From positions 53,732,850-53,796,849 of the forward strand of contig CM066991.1 of assembly GCA_033977485.1 (NCBI GenBank): 64,000 nucleotides of DNA, read 5' to 3'. Positions 53,346-64,000 of this stretch are shown one piece after another (the first letter of the stretch is position 1; each line of letters opens with the position of its first letter). The DNA comes from Hydrangea macrophylla (lineage: Eukaryota; Streptophyta; Magnoliopsida; Cornales; Hydrangeaceae). Both the position numbers and the translations under genes were made by a program. The notes under the pieces were generated by a model that was not told the origin of the DNA, did not search any database, and saw nothing but the letters and a program-made list of their open reading frames with translations.

Positions 53346-54720
53346 AAAAAAAATATGAAAAAGAAAAAGAAAAAAGGAGTAAAGGCATTATACCATAATC
53401 GAACATATGCTTACTAAGATGAACCTAATCGTGAAATGTTGTCAGCATCAGTTATGACCTTAGCATTAAATATTGATCTGTCAAATCTCTCTTGAATCTA
53501 AATGTGATTGAGATTGAAATTCATCAGTTTGACCAAACTAAAAATGTCATTTTTTTCCTAAGATCAAAAGTCTCATGCCATGATGGAACTACGTTCGACC
53601 TGATTCCCATTAGGGGATACATAGGCAACCTCTCAAAAGGTTCGGTCTCACCCATGTTTAAGTCTCAGTTTTTTTATCATGCCTTGGTCTTTCCTTTGTC
53701 TAAACCCGCTTCTCAGTTCTGATACTGTTCTAGCCCTGTTCTTGTTTGGAACTACATTTTACCTGATTCCAACTAGGGGATACATGGGCAACCTCTCAAA
53801 AGGTTTGGTCTTAGACATTAACCCATGACCATTTTTCCCTCATACTAAGGGCAAGGTCCCCCTTGAATCTTATGTTCTTGCTTTGCCCTTATACTAGGGG
53901 CAAGCCACATTATGGACTTTAAAGTCAATTATGTGACAAATAAATCCTTAGGCGGTGGATGTCCTTTGATTTTAAACAACCCATGCACTCTTTCCTCCAT
54001 ACAAAGAGCAAGTCCTTACTCTGAAATTCATATCAATCATATGCAAGGGGCAAGCACTTTATTCCATGGGTTTAGTTTGAATTTGTCACCCATTGATTTG
54101 CACACAAGGGGCAAGGCCCTCTACCACCCATTCTATCCAATCGAGTCCAACCCCTTGCTATATACAAGGGGCAATCCCCCTTCTACCCTTTTTGTTCAAC
54201 TGAGCCCAACACCTTATCATACACAAGGGGTAAGCCATGTCCGGGTCCTTGTCATAAACAAGGGGCAATATTATTATAAGGTGATGTCTTCATGTGACTT
54301 TAGACACAGTCGTATTTTGGTTCTTTGATTAGAAATGAAAGTTGGAGGTCTTAATGCGAAGAGAGTAAAGAGTTGATTACAGACATGATTAAGGAAAATT
54401 TTCAATCTTTAAATTTATGCATGAAGTCTCATCTCAAAAAAAAATCTGGGTGAATAGCAAAAGAATAATCTAGATCATGCGCAAGGTACATCACTCGTAG
54501 TAAGGCACTATGTCAAAAGAAAACAAAAATTATGTTATTCGACTTGGTTGTCTTGACATGCAATTTTGAGTTGTAGACTTTGTGGGTGTATCGTAAGCAA
54601 TAGAATAAGAATACTTGAAGTATAAAAAGGAGTCCATAAGCATATGCATGATCTTCTTAAATGAGTTGTGTTCATATCATTATTGCATCATCAAGCATTA
54701 ATGTCTAAACTAGGGGCAAT
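53346..54720 (+). repeat. LARD-E 3' region: GGGGATAC units and ACAAGGGGCAA array
   Basis: Two 60-bp units GGAACTACGTTCGACC..GGGGATACATAGGCAACC (53585, 53748; a third at 57101). At least eight units with core ACAAGGGGCAA or close variants lie at about 53844, 53892, 54001, 54043, 54103, 54163, 54223 and 54258, with a stray at about 54706. Spacing in the second half is about 35-60 bp. No gene. Confidence 0.7.
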
Positions 54721-54799
54721 GTTCACATCTCTCGGATTTCATAAATTTAATCCCCATGATTTTAAGGATATCCATAATAATGATTGTGCAATGCATATG

Positions 54800-55460
54800 T
54801 GGTTCACCTTCAGTGGCTCCATAATGTTTCTCTTTTGAGAGTAGTTCACCTTTAATGGATCTACATGGCTTTTTATAGATGAACGGATATCCCCTCGTAT
54901 AGCATGATGAATTTATTGCATATACATTTTTGCTTCATGCACCACACTCGTTGTTAGCTTTAAATGGCTCAATGGTGTGCTTTATAAAGAGTAGCTAGCC
55001 ATTAGAGGCTCTACATGCTATTGAAAGTGAGCATCCCTCACATTTGTATGAGCACATATATTCAAATATCTTTGAGACATGTACTGCATTCATTTTTTGC
55101 CTTGAATGGCTCTATGATTGCGTATTTTTAGAGTAGTTTGCCTTCTGGGCTCTACATAAGTGTTGATTGTTGAGCATACAACCCCTATATTTGCACATTG
55201 GTTTTAATGAACGTCCTTGTTAAGTTGTGCACCATACTCGTTGTTCGCCTTAAATGATTCAACAATGTCCTTTCTTGAAAGTAGTTCACCCCTTTGGCTC
55301 TACGTTGCATTTAACTGATAAGCGGGCAACCCCCACATTTGCATATGGATTACTTTGAGCATTTTCTTGAGATCATACATCGCATTGATCCTTGCATTCC
55401 CCAAGCAGAATAGTTCGCATCTTTGGCTCTACGTTGCATTGCATTGCATTGCATTGATTG
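54800..55460 (+). repeat. Degenerate repeats of about 150 bp
   Basis: About four units, each with a version of TCGTTGTTCGCCTTAAATG, AGAGTAGTTCACC, GGCTCTACATG and CCCCACATTTGCATATG. Ends with a TTGCA pentamer run (55434-55456). Confidence 0.6.
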
Positions 55461-56380
55461 ATTTTCATAATGATAATCCTTTATTTGATTTTGAGTGATT
55501 AATAAGTGGTTTTTAAATGCTAACGAAGAATCTTTGAAATAAAGTTTGAATGTGAGGATGATAGGACTAAGATTTAGAGAGAGAAAATGGAGAGATAATG
55601 GAGAAAAAGGAGCAATTTTGGAGATAAAATAAGGAAAATTTGAAATAGGAAGCAAATGAGGAGTAAAATGCCTAAAATAGAGGCTGAGAGCCATGGTGGC
55701 TCTCTCGGAATGCCGTGTGGCACTCTCCTAGTGCAACCATGGCAATCAGCCCAATTTTCCTAGATTTGTGCATTTATGCCCTTATAATGCCCCGTTTGGT
55801 CCCAGATCCAATTTTGGCTCCAATTTGAGTCTTTTGATGCATTTTTGATTAATTTCTCAAGATGTTGAGTGCTTGGAAACATTTATAAGATATCATTTGC
55901 ATGCATATGAATCCCCAGCAAAGCATTTAGTCTCATCTAGATTGCATGGCATTAATTACTAGAAGTCTCGCATTGTTGCTTGTGTCCGTTCAAGCAAGTT
56001 TCGAGTCATGTCTAGTACTCCTAGTTATCCCTAACGACTCCAAAAGTATCCTTCCCAGTAGAGTGGTGTCGTATTTGTTCCCCAGAAGAACATTGAATCC
56101 CAGTTGCACGGCATTGCCTCCCACAATGTCATGTCAATCGAATTGAGTGAAGTCTTGAATTATGTGTAGAGCTCCTGTACCTTTTCCCCAACAGAGTTAC
56201 ATTGCATTGCATCATATCCTATGGTTTGCCTTAAATGATTCTATGAATTTGAGTTCCCCAGTAGAGTTGTCCTTCTCGATTGGCTTGAAGAGCTCGTTCG
56301 AGATGTCAATAGTCGCATTGGTAGTCCCAGTTGTGAACTTTCGTGATGTTCGCCGTAACTGGCTCGTCACCGCGTATTTT
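55461..56380 (+). other. LARD-E interior between repeat arrays
   Basis: No gene recognised. Contains CCCCAGTAGAGTTG/CCCAACAGAGTT-like words (56050, 56190, 56260) that suggest a further, very degenerate repeat. Confidence 0.4.
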
Positions 56381-57000
56381 AGATCCAGTTCACCTTAAGT
56401 GGCTCTGGAGACCTCCTTATCTCCACCTAGCTCAAAGAGCTATGCACGGAGATGTCGTAGAGCCCTAAAGATGAGTCAAACCATTGTCACGAAGCCCTCA
56501 AGATGAGGCAAGCGCTCGTGATTTTCGCTTGCAAATATGGCTCATCACTATGTATCTTAGGTCCAGTTCGCCTTTAGTGGCTCTGGAGACCTCCTTGTCA
56601 TTACCTAGCTTAAAAAGATATGCACAGAGATGTCATGAGGCCCTCAAAATGAGGCAAACCCATTGTAAAGCCTTCAAGATGAGGCAAACTCGTTGAGAAG
56701 CCCTCAAGATGAGGCAAATCTGTCATAAAGTCCTCTAGATTGAGGCAAATTTTGTTGTTGAAGCCCTCTAGATTGAGGCGAATTCCATTGTTGAAGTCCT
56801 CTAGATTAAGGCACATCTCATCATCCGCGATAGGACATCCCCATTGAATCATCAGTAATAGGACATCCTCATTTAATCGTCCGCGATAGGACACCCTGTG
56901 AAGTCATTCGCGATAGAACACCCCCGTTGAACTGCGATAGGACACCTTGTTAAATCGTCCGTGATAGGGCACCCTATTGTGATCATCCGTGGTTCAAGAT
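56380..57000 (+). repeat. Three adjacent tandem arrays in the LARD-E 3' region
   Basis: (1) A dimer of about 180 bp (56383 and 56566, TTTAGTGGCTCTGGAGACC..AGAGATGTC). (2) About eight units of about 30 bp, AAGCCCTCAAGATGAGGCAA (56500 and 56630-56815). (3) About seven units of about 30 bp with CGCGATAGGACACCC (56825-56990). Confidence 0.8.
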
Positions 57001-57304
57001 GGAACAATCTCCGAGTATCTTGCATGTTAGCATTAGTTTGAGTCTCATACCATATGCTGCGTTTTACTTGTATTATAGCTTGCATGTGGTGTGCTCATTT
57101 GAACTACGGTTGGTCTGATTTCCGATGAGGGAATACGTAGGCGGCTCTTTCGAGCGCGACCACTTGATTTTTGAGGTTTTCTTTGTGTGCTTGTTTGCAT
57201 GTTTTGATTTTTTCAATTTTCTTCGTGAAGTCTTTCGGACTCACTAAAAGGTTGTCATGCATGCTTTGACATTCCCTTATAACACACGTTGCTTGCAAAG
57301 CTCT

Positions 57305-57321
57305 ATCGAAGAGGGGCAAAC
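57305..57321 (+). other. LARD-E polypurine tract
   Basis: CGAAGAGGGGCAAAC directly before the 3' LTR start TATAGACACC. Confidence 0.7.
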
Positions 57322-59752
57322 TATAGACACCCTATTTTGGTTCATCTGTTCGATAGAAGGAACTCCGCCTCAAGAACAACCCAATGATTGGAACAAGGAT
57401 TTATCAGTTATATGAAGCAGAATTCCGTGAAGCACCGTGGTCTCCGAGATATGTTAGAATAACCTCTAGGGAGACTTAGGAACGTTAAAAATTTATTTAG
57501 AAACAAAAACCCAAAATAAAATATTTTTCCACGAAAAATGACCAAAACATTTTTATTTAACTAATTACCATTACCCAAGCCAGAATTCAGATCTTGGGGT
57601 GGGATCTTAAGAAGTCCTTTTAGTTCTAAAATATTTTTAAACCATAGCCCAAACCTTATTTTTGGCCAAATAATTTTTTTACCAAAATAACCTTTAAAGC
57701 CCATTACGAGCAGCCATTTTTAACACAGCTTTAGTATTTTGACAATAACACTTAAACCAGGAGGAGTTTGGGCCTGAAACCACTTGCAATGGATAGTACG
57801 TTTCTTGGACATATAAATCTGAAGGTCATATGCCCAACTTAAACTTAAAATGAGTGAGGTATGGCCTTTTAAAGCTGGCCCATAGTGCAGTGACGGGATT
57901 AAAACGCCCAAACAGTGATTTCTATCTTATTTTATTTTTGGAAACTTATTAAATACAAAAATTAGTGTTTTTAGTTTCCAAAACTTTCTAAAAGAATTAG
58001 GATAGAATTTAAAAGCTTCCACATTCTAATATACTTACTCCACTTAGTGAAAGACTCCTAAGTACACCCAAAATAGCCTAAGTATAAGCCTTTCTCTATC
58101 CCACATCGCTTAAACACAGAAAACACAACCCAAATCTCAAATTATAAATAGAGGCCTTCACCCCACATATTTTCTACACCTAAAAATCTTTAGGACTAGA
58201 AAGCCCAAGGAAACCCCTCTCGAGGATTTCGAAGCACTCCTAGAAAGAACTTAGGAAAAGTATAAGTTTTTGGAGTCTAGGATTAATTCTTCGAGATCAC
58301 GGTATTAGTAGAGCTCTGCCATAGGAGTATTCTGAGGGGAGTTCTTGGGGTAAGTTCTTATTCCTTCTTTTTATTTCTTGCTTTAATTTTTGTTTAAATC
58401 TTTAAAGTTCTAGGGTAGTTGTATTTCCTTGTTTGTAGTATCCATTAAAATAAAGTTATCCCAAGTAGAGCTACCTCCAAATGTTGTAGTAGTCGGAGCT
58501 GTGGGGTTCGTATCCAATCTATGGATATCCGACCCCGGAGATAACAATGCGTTAATCGGATCTACGAGTCTAAAATTAGGGCATTCACGTAGGAATGATG
58601 TTGTAATCCATATTAGTTGGGATAATAGGCTATCCGTATTTTATTCTAATTCATATTTTATCAATGCATAGTAGTTATTATCCATGTATCCATGCACTTG
58701 CACACACTTGCACACTATCCTCACATAGAATAGTAGGTTATCCATTCTAGGGATAACATCTTAATTAGGCTTATACATGCACATTATTACATATAGTGGT
58801 CATGTTTGGACATGCATACATATGTTATCCATGCCTAAATTAGTAGGATATTCTTGGATTATCCTATATATATACTATGGTGTTATTGTCCTAACCATGG
58901 TCAATTAGGGATCATTAGGAATGCTATGCTATCCTGAGTAAGTTCCTAGACTCCCTCTTATTTATTGCTTTCTTAGGATCACCTACGAGCATGAATAGGT
59001 GGATAAAATGCAAATTTTAAATTCCTTACATGATTACTTGTGCATAGATATCATATTTCTTTTAGAGTTTTGAGTGTGCCTTTCACGTTTAATTTAATTT
59101 TATTTGCTCTCGCATGCATAGGGGAGCGTAGTAATACGTTTAGTCCCCGACTTATCACTTTAGCATGTACATTGTATGTACTTGTATAGTCTCTTGCACG
59201 ATTTTATTTCTATTATTGTTCATAACTTGAATTAGAACTGCATTATAAATAAATGAAACGGTCCACATGATGTCTAGTTAAACATCTTGAAAGCTGAGTA
59301 GAGGCCCATCTCACGTTGGGGTGAGAGGGGGTGTTTTAGCATGATCTAGCTCCTTCCTCTCTCGTACCTTAACCCCTAAACCGAGTTCTTTGGTGATGAT
59401 GGGGCGGTGCTCTCTATCCATTGGACTTGATAGATTTAGGTTTCTTGGTCTCCTTTATCAAACCAAGTGGCAACTTTATTAGTGAGGATCTCTCCGGATT
59501 TAGCCTTGTGGTATAAAACATGGATTACTCACTTGTGTAGCCTCGGATATGGATCATGGGCATCGATTACTATATCGGGTTGGATAAAAAGCCCCATAGA
59601 ATTCAAAATATGAGTAATCCAAATCGGTCGGATCGGATAAACACTAATGAAGGGTGGTGAACCTCACTCGTGGTTGTTGACATGAGATTTGAAATAGGAC
59701 AATCAAACGATCTTAATCCTTCTAGGCCCAAAGCTTGGTTCGGGTACCCACA
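57322..59752 (+). repeat. LARD-E 3' LTR
   Basis: Aligns with 42217-44612; ends GGTACCCACA. TATA box TATAAATAG at 58143. Has an extra segment near 59645-59680 absent from the 5' copy. Followed by TSD CTTGG. Confidence 0.92.
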
Positions 59753-59757
59753 CTTGG

Positions 59758-60729
59758 CAACCCTGGTACAACCCACACATATTCCTTGTGTCCCCAAAGA
59801 TAGTACCTACGCTCACTCCGGTACCAATTTGGATGGGGTATCAACCAAACTATATATACGCATGGAAGGTTGGCCACTATGTCAAAACGTCTAATAAATA
59901 AGTCGAGTGTAAGGCTTAGGCCAGCTTGTCCATACAGCTGCTAGAAAAGGTACGCTCAGCAAGTCGAGCTACCAAAACATATCACACAATGGAGTGCAGT
60001 GAACACTAAAGGAATTATGTTGTTATTATCCTTTATCGTTCGTATTATTCCCATTTTTGTGAAATTTACATTTATCACATAGTTCCGTCTCATCATAGTC
60101 CAATCACATCTCTATCTTTTAGATGCGCTCCAATTTCTCACTATGTAGGGTTTTATCAATTTATCCATAACAATCGTTCCACAAATTTTGTCGATCGAAT
60201 TACAAGATTACCAATATACTATTCAACGTATCTAGTTTATCTTTTACAAAAATATTCATAATACACAGCCAATTATTTCAAGTACAATTACCTCAACAAA
60301 ACATTCAATATTAGCATATATACAGCACATAACAAGAAATCATATTCTCCATATCGTAAAATATTCAATGAGACATTTGTTCACTCTACTGTAATGGTCA
60401 ATTTCTGCCCAAATGGTGCGGAATTGGGAAAAATACCATTAAACGAAAGTTTTCCAGAATCGTGTTTTACATGGACTAGTGCAAACAGAATATTAAAAAT
60501 CACTATTTTTTATTTATTAATGATTTTGCTTTGAACCAGGTGTATTATTTTTTTGTTTTGAATAAAATTCAACTTCACCTAATTAGTTCATCAATCAAGC
60601 ATTCGGTTTTCTATTTGGGAAGAACAATCAACCATGGTTATACCCATCTAATGACACATGATTTCCTCACATCCTTCACATGAACGATTAAGGTTAAAAT
60701 TATGTACACGAATGATTACAAAACATACG
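59758..60729 (-). repeat. Inverted LARD-D LTR, part 2
   Basis: Continues part 1 after LARD-E. Matches the reverse complement of 34560 back to about 33750, e.g. CTCACTCCGGTACC..ATGGGGTAT (59810), GTGAACACTAAAGG (59999) and AAATGGTGCGGAATTGGGAA (60412). Cut at 60729 by the F-right LTR. Confidence 0.8.
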
Positions 60730-63700
60730 TGTAGACACCCCATTTTGTCGGCTATCCGATTTAGGAGACCCATAGCTTGGTGGTTCACAATGATCGAAAA
60801 GACTCAAAAAGGACTCTTGGAAGTTAGTTCTATCTCTCAAAATGCTCAGAATGACCAAAATATCCCTGAAAGCCCAAACAATCCCAGATTAGGACCGAAA
60901 GTTCTGGAAACATTCTGTGTCGTAAAGAAATTCAGAAAATGAGTTTTTAAGCAAAATCATATCAAATTGTCAGCTCCCAGAGACCCCCCGGAAGTCCCGA
61001 AAGATCTTGAAAAATCCCCGTTGATCGGTTTGACTAGGTTTGACCAAGGTTTGACCAAAATCGTCTAAATTCGTCGAAAAGTTCTGAGATCATTCTAGAT
61101 CATGTGGAAAGTACTAAAACAAACTTTAAAAGAAAATCGGACGAAAACGTCAGCTCCTGGGAGCTCCCAGAGGTTCTCAGAACTTCCTAGAGGTCCCTGA
61201 TTTGACTGATTTGACCAAAAGTTGACTTGAGACCAGAGCACCGCATCATTTTTCAAACATTTTTCATGGATACTAGGGTCAATAGCTTTCCAATGGTATA
61301 TCGCATATAATTTCTGGATTCAAAACGAATTTATTATGAATTTCCAAAGGTGAAAAAGACGATCAAATCGGCTTCTATCGCAAATACCGCAAAACTATTC
61401 AAAGTAACCTATCTCCAAACTATTTTTTATAGAAAGTAGACTCCAATACATTTCCAACGGTATACCACAAGCTCATTTTGGAGTTCGTACGCATTTTCTG
61501 TGAAATTCGGACGAAATAGGGCCTTTTCGTAAATACCGGAACCTCAGGGGGCCTAAACAGCATTATCTGGACAAAGGGGGAGCAGTACTGCCGCGGTATT
61601 GGCCCACTGCCGCCGCGGGACAAGCCCAATGCCGCTGCGACACTCTCCTCCAGACTAGTCCATTTTTGTAATTTCTTTTGGGGCTCCAAATTGAATAATC
61701 AAAAACCAAAACGACATAGTTCTATGTTAACAGATGTTTGGGACCAATGGGAGCACTTTTAAAACCCCAAACTCCCCCCAAATTAGCCTATATAAACATC
61801 CCTTGACTTCTCATTTTGGGAGGGTGCAAACAAAAAGCTTAGAGAAAGTTGTAGAGAGAAATTTGTAGAGATAAGGTTAGGATAGTGAGAAAAGAAGTTT
61901 CTTCCTTTAATTTTCAACTTGAAAGTGAGTTCTAAACTTTGTTTTCTACTTCATTACTCTCATTTATTACACATTCAATACATCCAACCACCATTTTAGT
62001 GAGCATTTATGAGATAAGAATCTACTTCCATGTCCAAAGTCACCATACATGAGTGAAACACCAAGCTACAAGTCCAAAATCACATTGATTATCATCTATT
62101 GATTATTATTATATGCTTGATTATATGAATGTTCATCTGTCCTCACCTCATTTCTTTTTTATTTTTCTTTGTTTACTTACTAGTCCATCATCATCTAGAT
62201 GATGACATGAAGTTTGAGGTGAGTGAATCCTTATGGATAGTAGCTCTTGACTTTAAAAACATGTTTGATAGATGATGATTTCAGCTTCAATACATTCCTA
62301 TGTATTTTTGAAGTTGTCTTCAAAATGAAAATAATCCTCTCCAACAATCTTGGAGGCTCTTGATATGAGTTCAATATTGATATTTCAAGTGGCCATAATC
62401 TCCATTTAAGTGCTGAAAGTATACTCCCAAAGCCTCTATTTCAAAACCCCTCTCAAACCCCTCATTTTGATTTCAAAGAATAAAACCCTAGTTCTTCCCA
62501 AAATATTCAAAACAGTGAACAATCTGAGTTCAAAGATTTCTCTAGGACTCAATACTTAAAGTATTAATATGAGATCACTTGGAAACCTTGTTAACTCATT
62601 AGAGAACACCCATGATTTTTTATTTGACTTGGAAACACTTGGAAGGGGTCCATTTGGACCCAAACATTCCTTCCAGACATTCTGTTTTTTGCTGTCACAG
62701 CAGCTTGGTTGACTTTCAACTTGTTTTACAGAAACATTTTCCAAGAGTGGTCCCAACTCATATTTCCCTTAAACTTCAGTGTCTTAGGGAACGTTCTGTT
62801 TAAAATGGGCCTCTAGATGTTTAGTTTTCATTTTCTAAAAGTTTTTGACATTTCAGTCGACAGTACGGATTCTATTTCTGAGTGACCTCCATTGTTTATA
62901 TGATTTCTCTCAATCTGTAATAGTTATTGAGGATTGGATTTTTGATTTGTGTTTTAGACATAATAACGATAATCTCCATAATAAATCATGCATTGGAAAC
63001 ATTCCTATCCCCTTTTTTCAAATTTCACACGATCAACTCACTGTTCTATCTACTATTCACAGCAAGCATACTTTTACTTCATTTTTTTATTTGATGTTTA
63101 TATGCCTTCTAAGTTAGCTCATGTCTTAGGAAGTAGTTCATACTACATTTGTATATATCCCATGATAATTTACTTCATGCACTCATGCATATTTTAGACT
63201 TCCAAGTCACTTTAGAAAGTCCATGTACACAAACACACTACAACCTTTGCACATTCTAGGGTCATACATTGCATCTATGCAAGATTTAGGGTTTTTGTGA
63301 CCCCTAATCTAAGAGGATTATAAGGAATGAACTTGATCACACGTCCATGATTCCCCTCGATCCAACCATCCTTTCTCATCCGTCCTGGGGATCGAGAGGT
63401 CTTCTTTTCTCAAAGATTAACATGCATCATTCTAGTTTGTTAAGCATATTGATTTCTTTGATTTTCTTTGACCATTAGTTCCAAGAACGATTCATGTCCC
63501 CTTTAGATTAGGAAAACTTGATTACTTGATATGGGCCTTTCCTAGGCTTATGTGTGTGATATTTGGGCTTAGATCTTATGAATGATATCTTATCTTTCGA
63601 TCTTCCATTTCAATATTCTTATGAAATGCAATATACTACTATAGTATTAATTGTCGAACCAAACATAGTAAAAGATTATTATTTGGATGCTAATTGAGGC

Positions 63701-63989
63701 CCGTCGAGAGACGGGGCAAGTTGAGGGTGTTTTAGTTGCGACAAAGGCTCCTTCCTCTCTCGTACCAAAATCCCATTCTTTGGTTATGAAAAGCCGGTGC
63801 CCTTTATTCGTTTGGGTGAGTAAAATTGGGTTTCTTGGTTCCCTAAAGACCAAGTGGCGACTCTATATCTGTTTTCAACAGACCCTTTTCTTTTCTTTCA
63901 AATCAATTTCAAAACAAAGGAAAATCAATTCCTAAACCCCGCCGAAAACAAGAAACGGGTGGTGGGCTCACGAAGGCCGCGTGTCCACA
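60730..63989 (+). repeat. F-right: 5' LTR of an F-family element extending past the window
   Basis: Starts TGTAGACACCCCATTTTGTC, ends GCGTGTCCACA, and is followed by PBS ATCTGGCGACT at the window edge, so it is the 5' LTR of a plus-strand element rather than a solo LTR. 3260 bp. TATA TATATAAA at 61799-61806. The last 300 bp resemble the end of the LARD-E LTR (GGTGTTTTAG, CCAAGTGGCGACTCT). No coding sequence. Confidence 0.9.
61021..61227 (+). promoter_or_regulatory. W-box arrays in the F-right LTR
   Basis: TTGATC at 61021, then TTGAC at 61030, 61040 and 61051; second group TTGACT 61202, TTGACC 61211, TTGACT 61222. Same LTR positions as in F-solo, but the first array is shorter. Confidence 0.5.
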
Positions 63990-64000
63990 ATCTGGCGACT
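63990..64000 (+). other. Start of the F-right primer binding site
   Basis: ATCTGGCGACT right after the LTR end, matching the TGGCGACTC.. PBS common in plant gypsy elements. Truncated by the window. Confidence 0.7.

Larger units (their letters stand above)
42217..59752 (+). mobile_element. LARD-E: 17.5-kb Ogre-like gag-only LTR element
   Basis: LTRs at 42217-44612 and 57322-59752, PBS ATTGGCGATTCAGCTGGGGA, gag, and PPT AAGAGGGGCAAAC before the 3' LTR. Perfect TSD CTTGG (42212-42216, 59753-59757) inside an inverted LARD-D LTR. Excluding TRG-2 the interior is about 7.7 kb and holds gag remnants but no protease, RT, RNase H or integrase. The gag C-terminus matches OGRE-1, so an Ogre-like element is the likely helper. 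Confidence 0.92.

Noticed and set aside
53912..54328. 138-residue open frame
   Set aside because: Lies across the ACAAGGGGCAA array of LARD-E; no recognisable domain.
56500..57000. CRISPR-like array of 30-bp repeats
   Set aside because: Units are contiguous without unique spacers, and the genome is eukaryotic.
59753..59772. PBS after the LARD-E 3' LTR (CTTGGCAACCCTGG), suggesting a tandem element
   Set aside because: CTTGG equals the TSD on the other side, and the following sequence matches the interrupted LARD-D LTR, so the resemblance is chance.
62845..63117. 90-residue frame in the F-right LTR
   Set aside because: Not open at the equivalent place in F-solo and lies in LTR sequence; no motif.
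1..64000. Host protein-coding genes or tRNA genes
   Set aside because: Every long frame with recognisable motifs belongs to a retroelement; no tRNA-like cloverleaf sequence noticed apart from PBS complements. A tRNA scan would be decisive.

Overview
The window is plant nuclear DNA and consists almost entirely of transposable elements. I found no host gene, tRNA, rRNA or CRISPR. The evidence for a plant is Ty1/copia and Ty3/gypsy (Tat/Ogre clade) polyproteins, a plant-mobile-domain ORF, a TRIM whose sequence I recognise from other plants, a hAT-type MITE and long AT-rich non-coding DNA. The species cannot be fixed from this sequence. Nearly every coding region carries stops or frameshifts, so this is old nested heterochromatin-like sequence. 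I defined boundaries by comparing repeat copies within the window, by TG..CA-type LTR ends, primer binding sites (PBS), polypurine tracts (PPT) and target-site duplications (TSD). Element names are local labels.

Layout. H-1 (1-575) is the end of an unclassified repeat inserted in OGRE-1 (576-12962, +), a decayed Ogre/Tat-like gypsy element with gag, protease, RT, RNase H, second RNase H and integrase remnants. OGRE-1 is split by COP-1 (3963-11437, -), a copia element with both LTRs but an internal deletion that removes the end of RT and all of RNase H. At 12963 OGRE-1 is joined to the truncated 5' LTR of LARD-D (12963-36001, +), a family with 3.6-kb LTRs and almost no interior. Inside LARD-D lie TRG-1 (14077-17865, -; a gag-only element), a TRIM segment fused at the PBS (18285-18600), and TAT-1 (18720-31407, +), a 12.7-kb Tat element with an antisense multi-exon plant-mobile-domain ORF. 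The LARD-D 3' LTR (32380-36001) carries MITE-1 (33199-33713).

Right half. FRAG-I (36002-36105 plus 39388-40045, -) is a promoter/leader/gag start, split by a 3.28-kb solo LTR (36106-39382) with a perfect GCGGC TSD. OGRE-2 (40046-41211, -) follows with an RT that keeps YVDD. Then comes an inverted LARD-D LTR (41212-42216 and 59758-60729), split by LARD-E (42217-59752, +; TSD CTTGG), a 17.5-kb gag-only Ogre-like element with a repeat-rich 3' region. LARD-E contains TRG-2 (47110-52109, -), whose right LTR contains H-2 (49901-51539). The window closes with the 5' LTR of another F-family element (60730-63989) and the start of its PBS.

How the parts relate. Autonomous-type remnants (OGRE-1, OGRE-2, TAT-1) sit beside non-autonomous relatives (LARD-D, LARD-E, TRG-1/2, COP-1, TRIM) that keep LTR, PBS and PPT and so could have been mobilised in trans. 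The most notable non-coding signals are TCGATCGA clusters placed just upstream of TATA boxes in two unrelated families, W-box arrays spaced at about one helical turn in the F LTRs, a hairpin around the TRG TATA box, and an LTR/TRIM chimera at a PBS.
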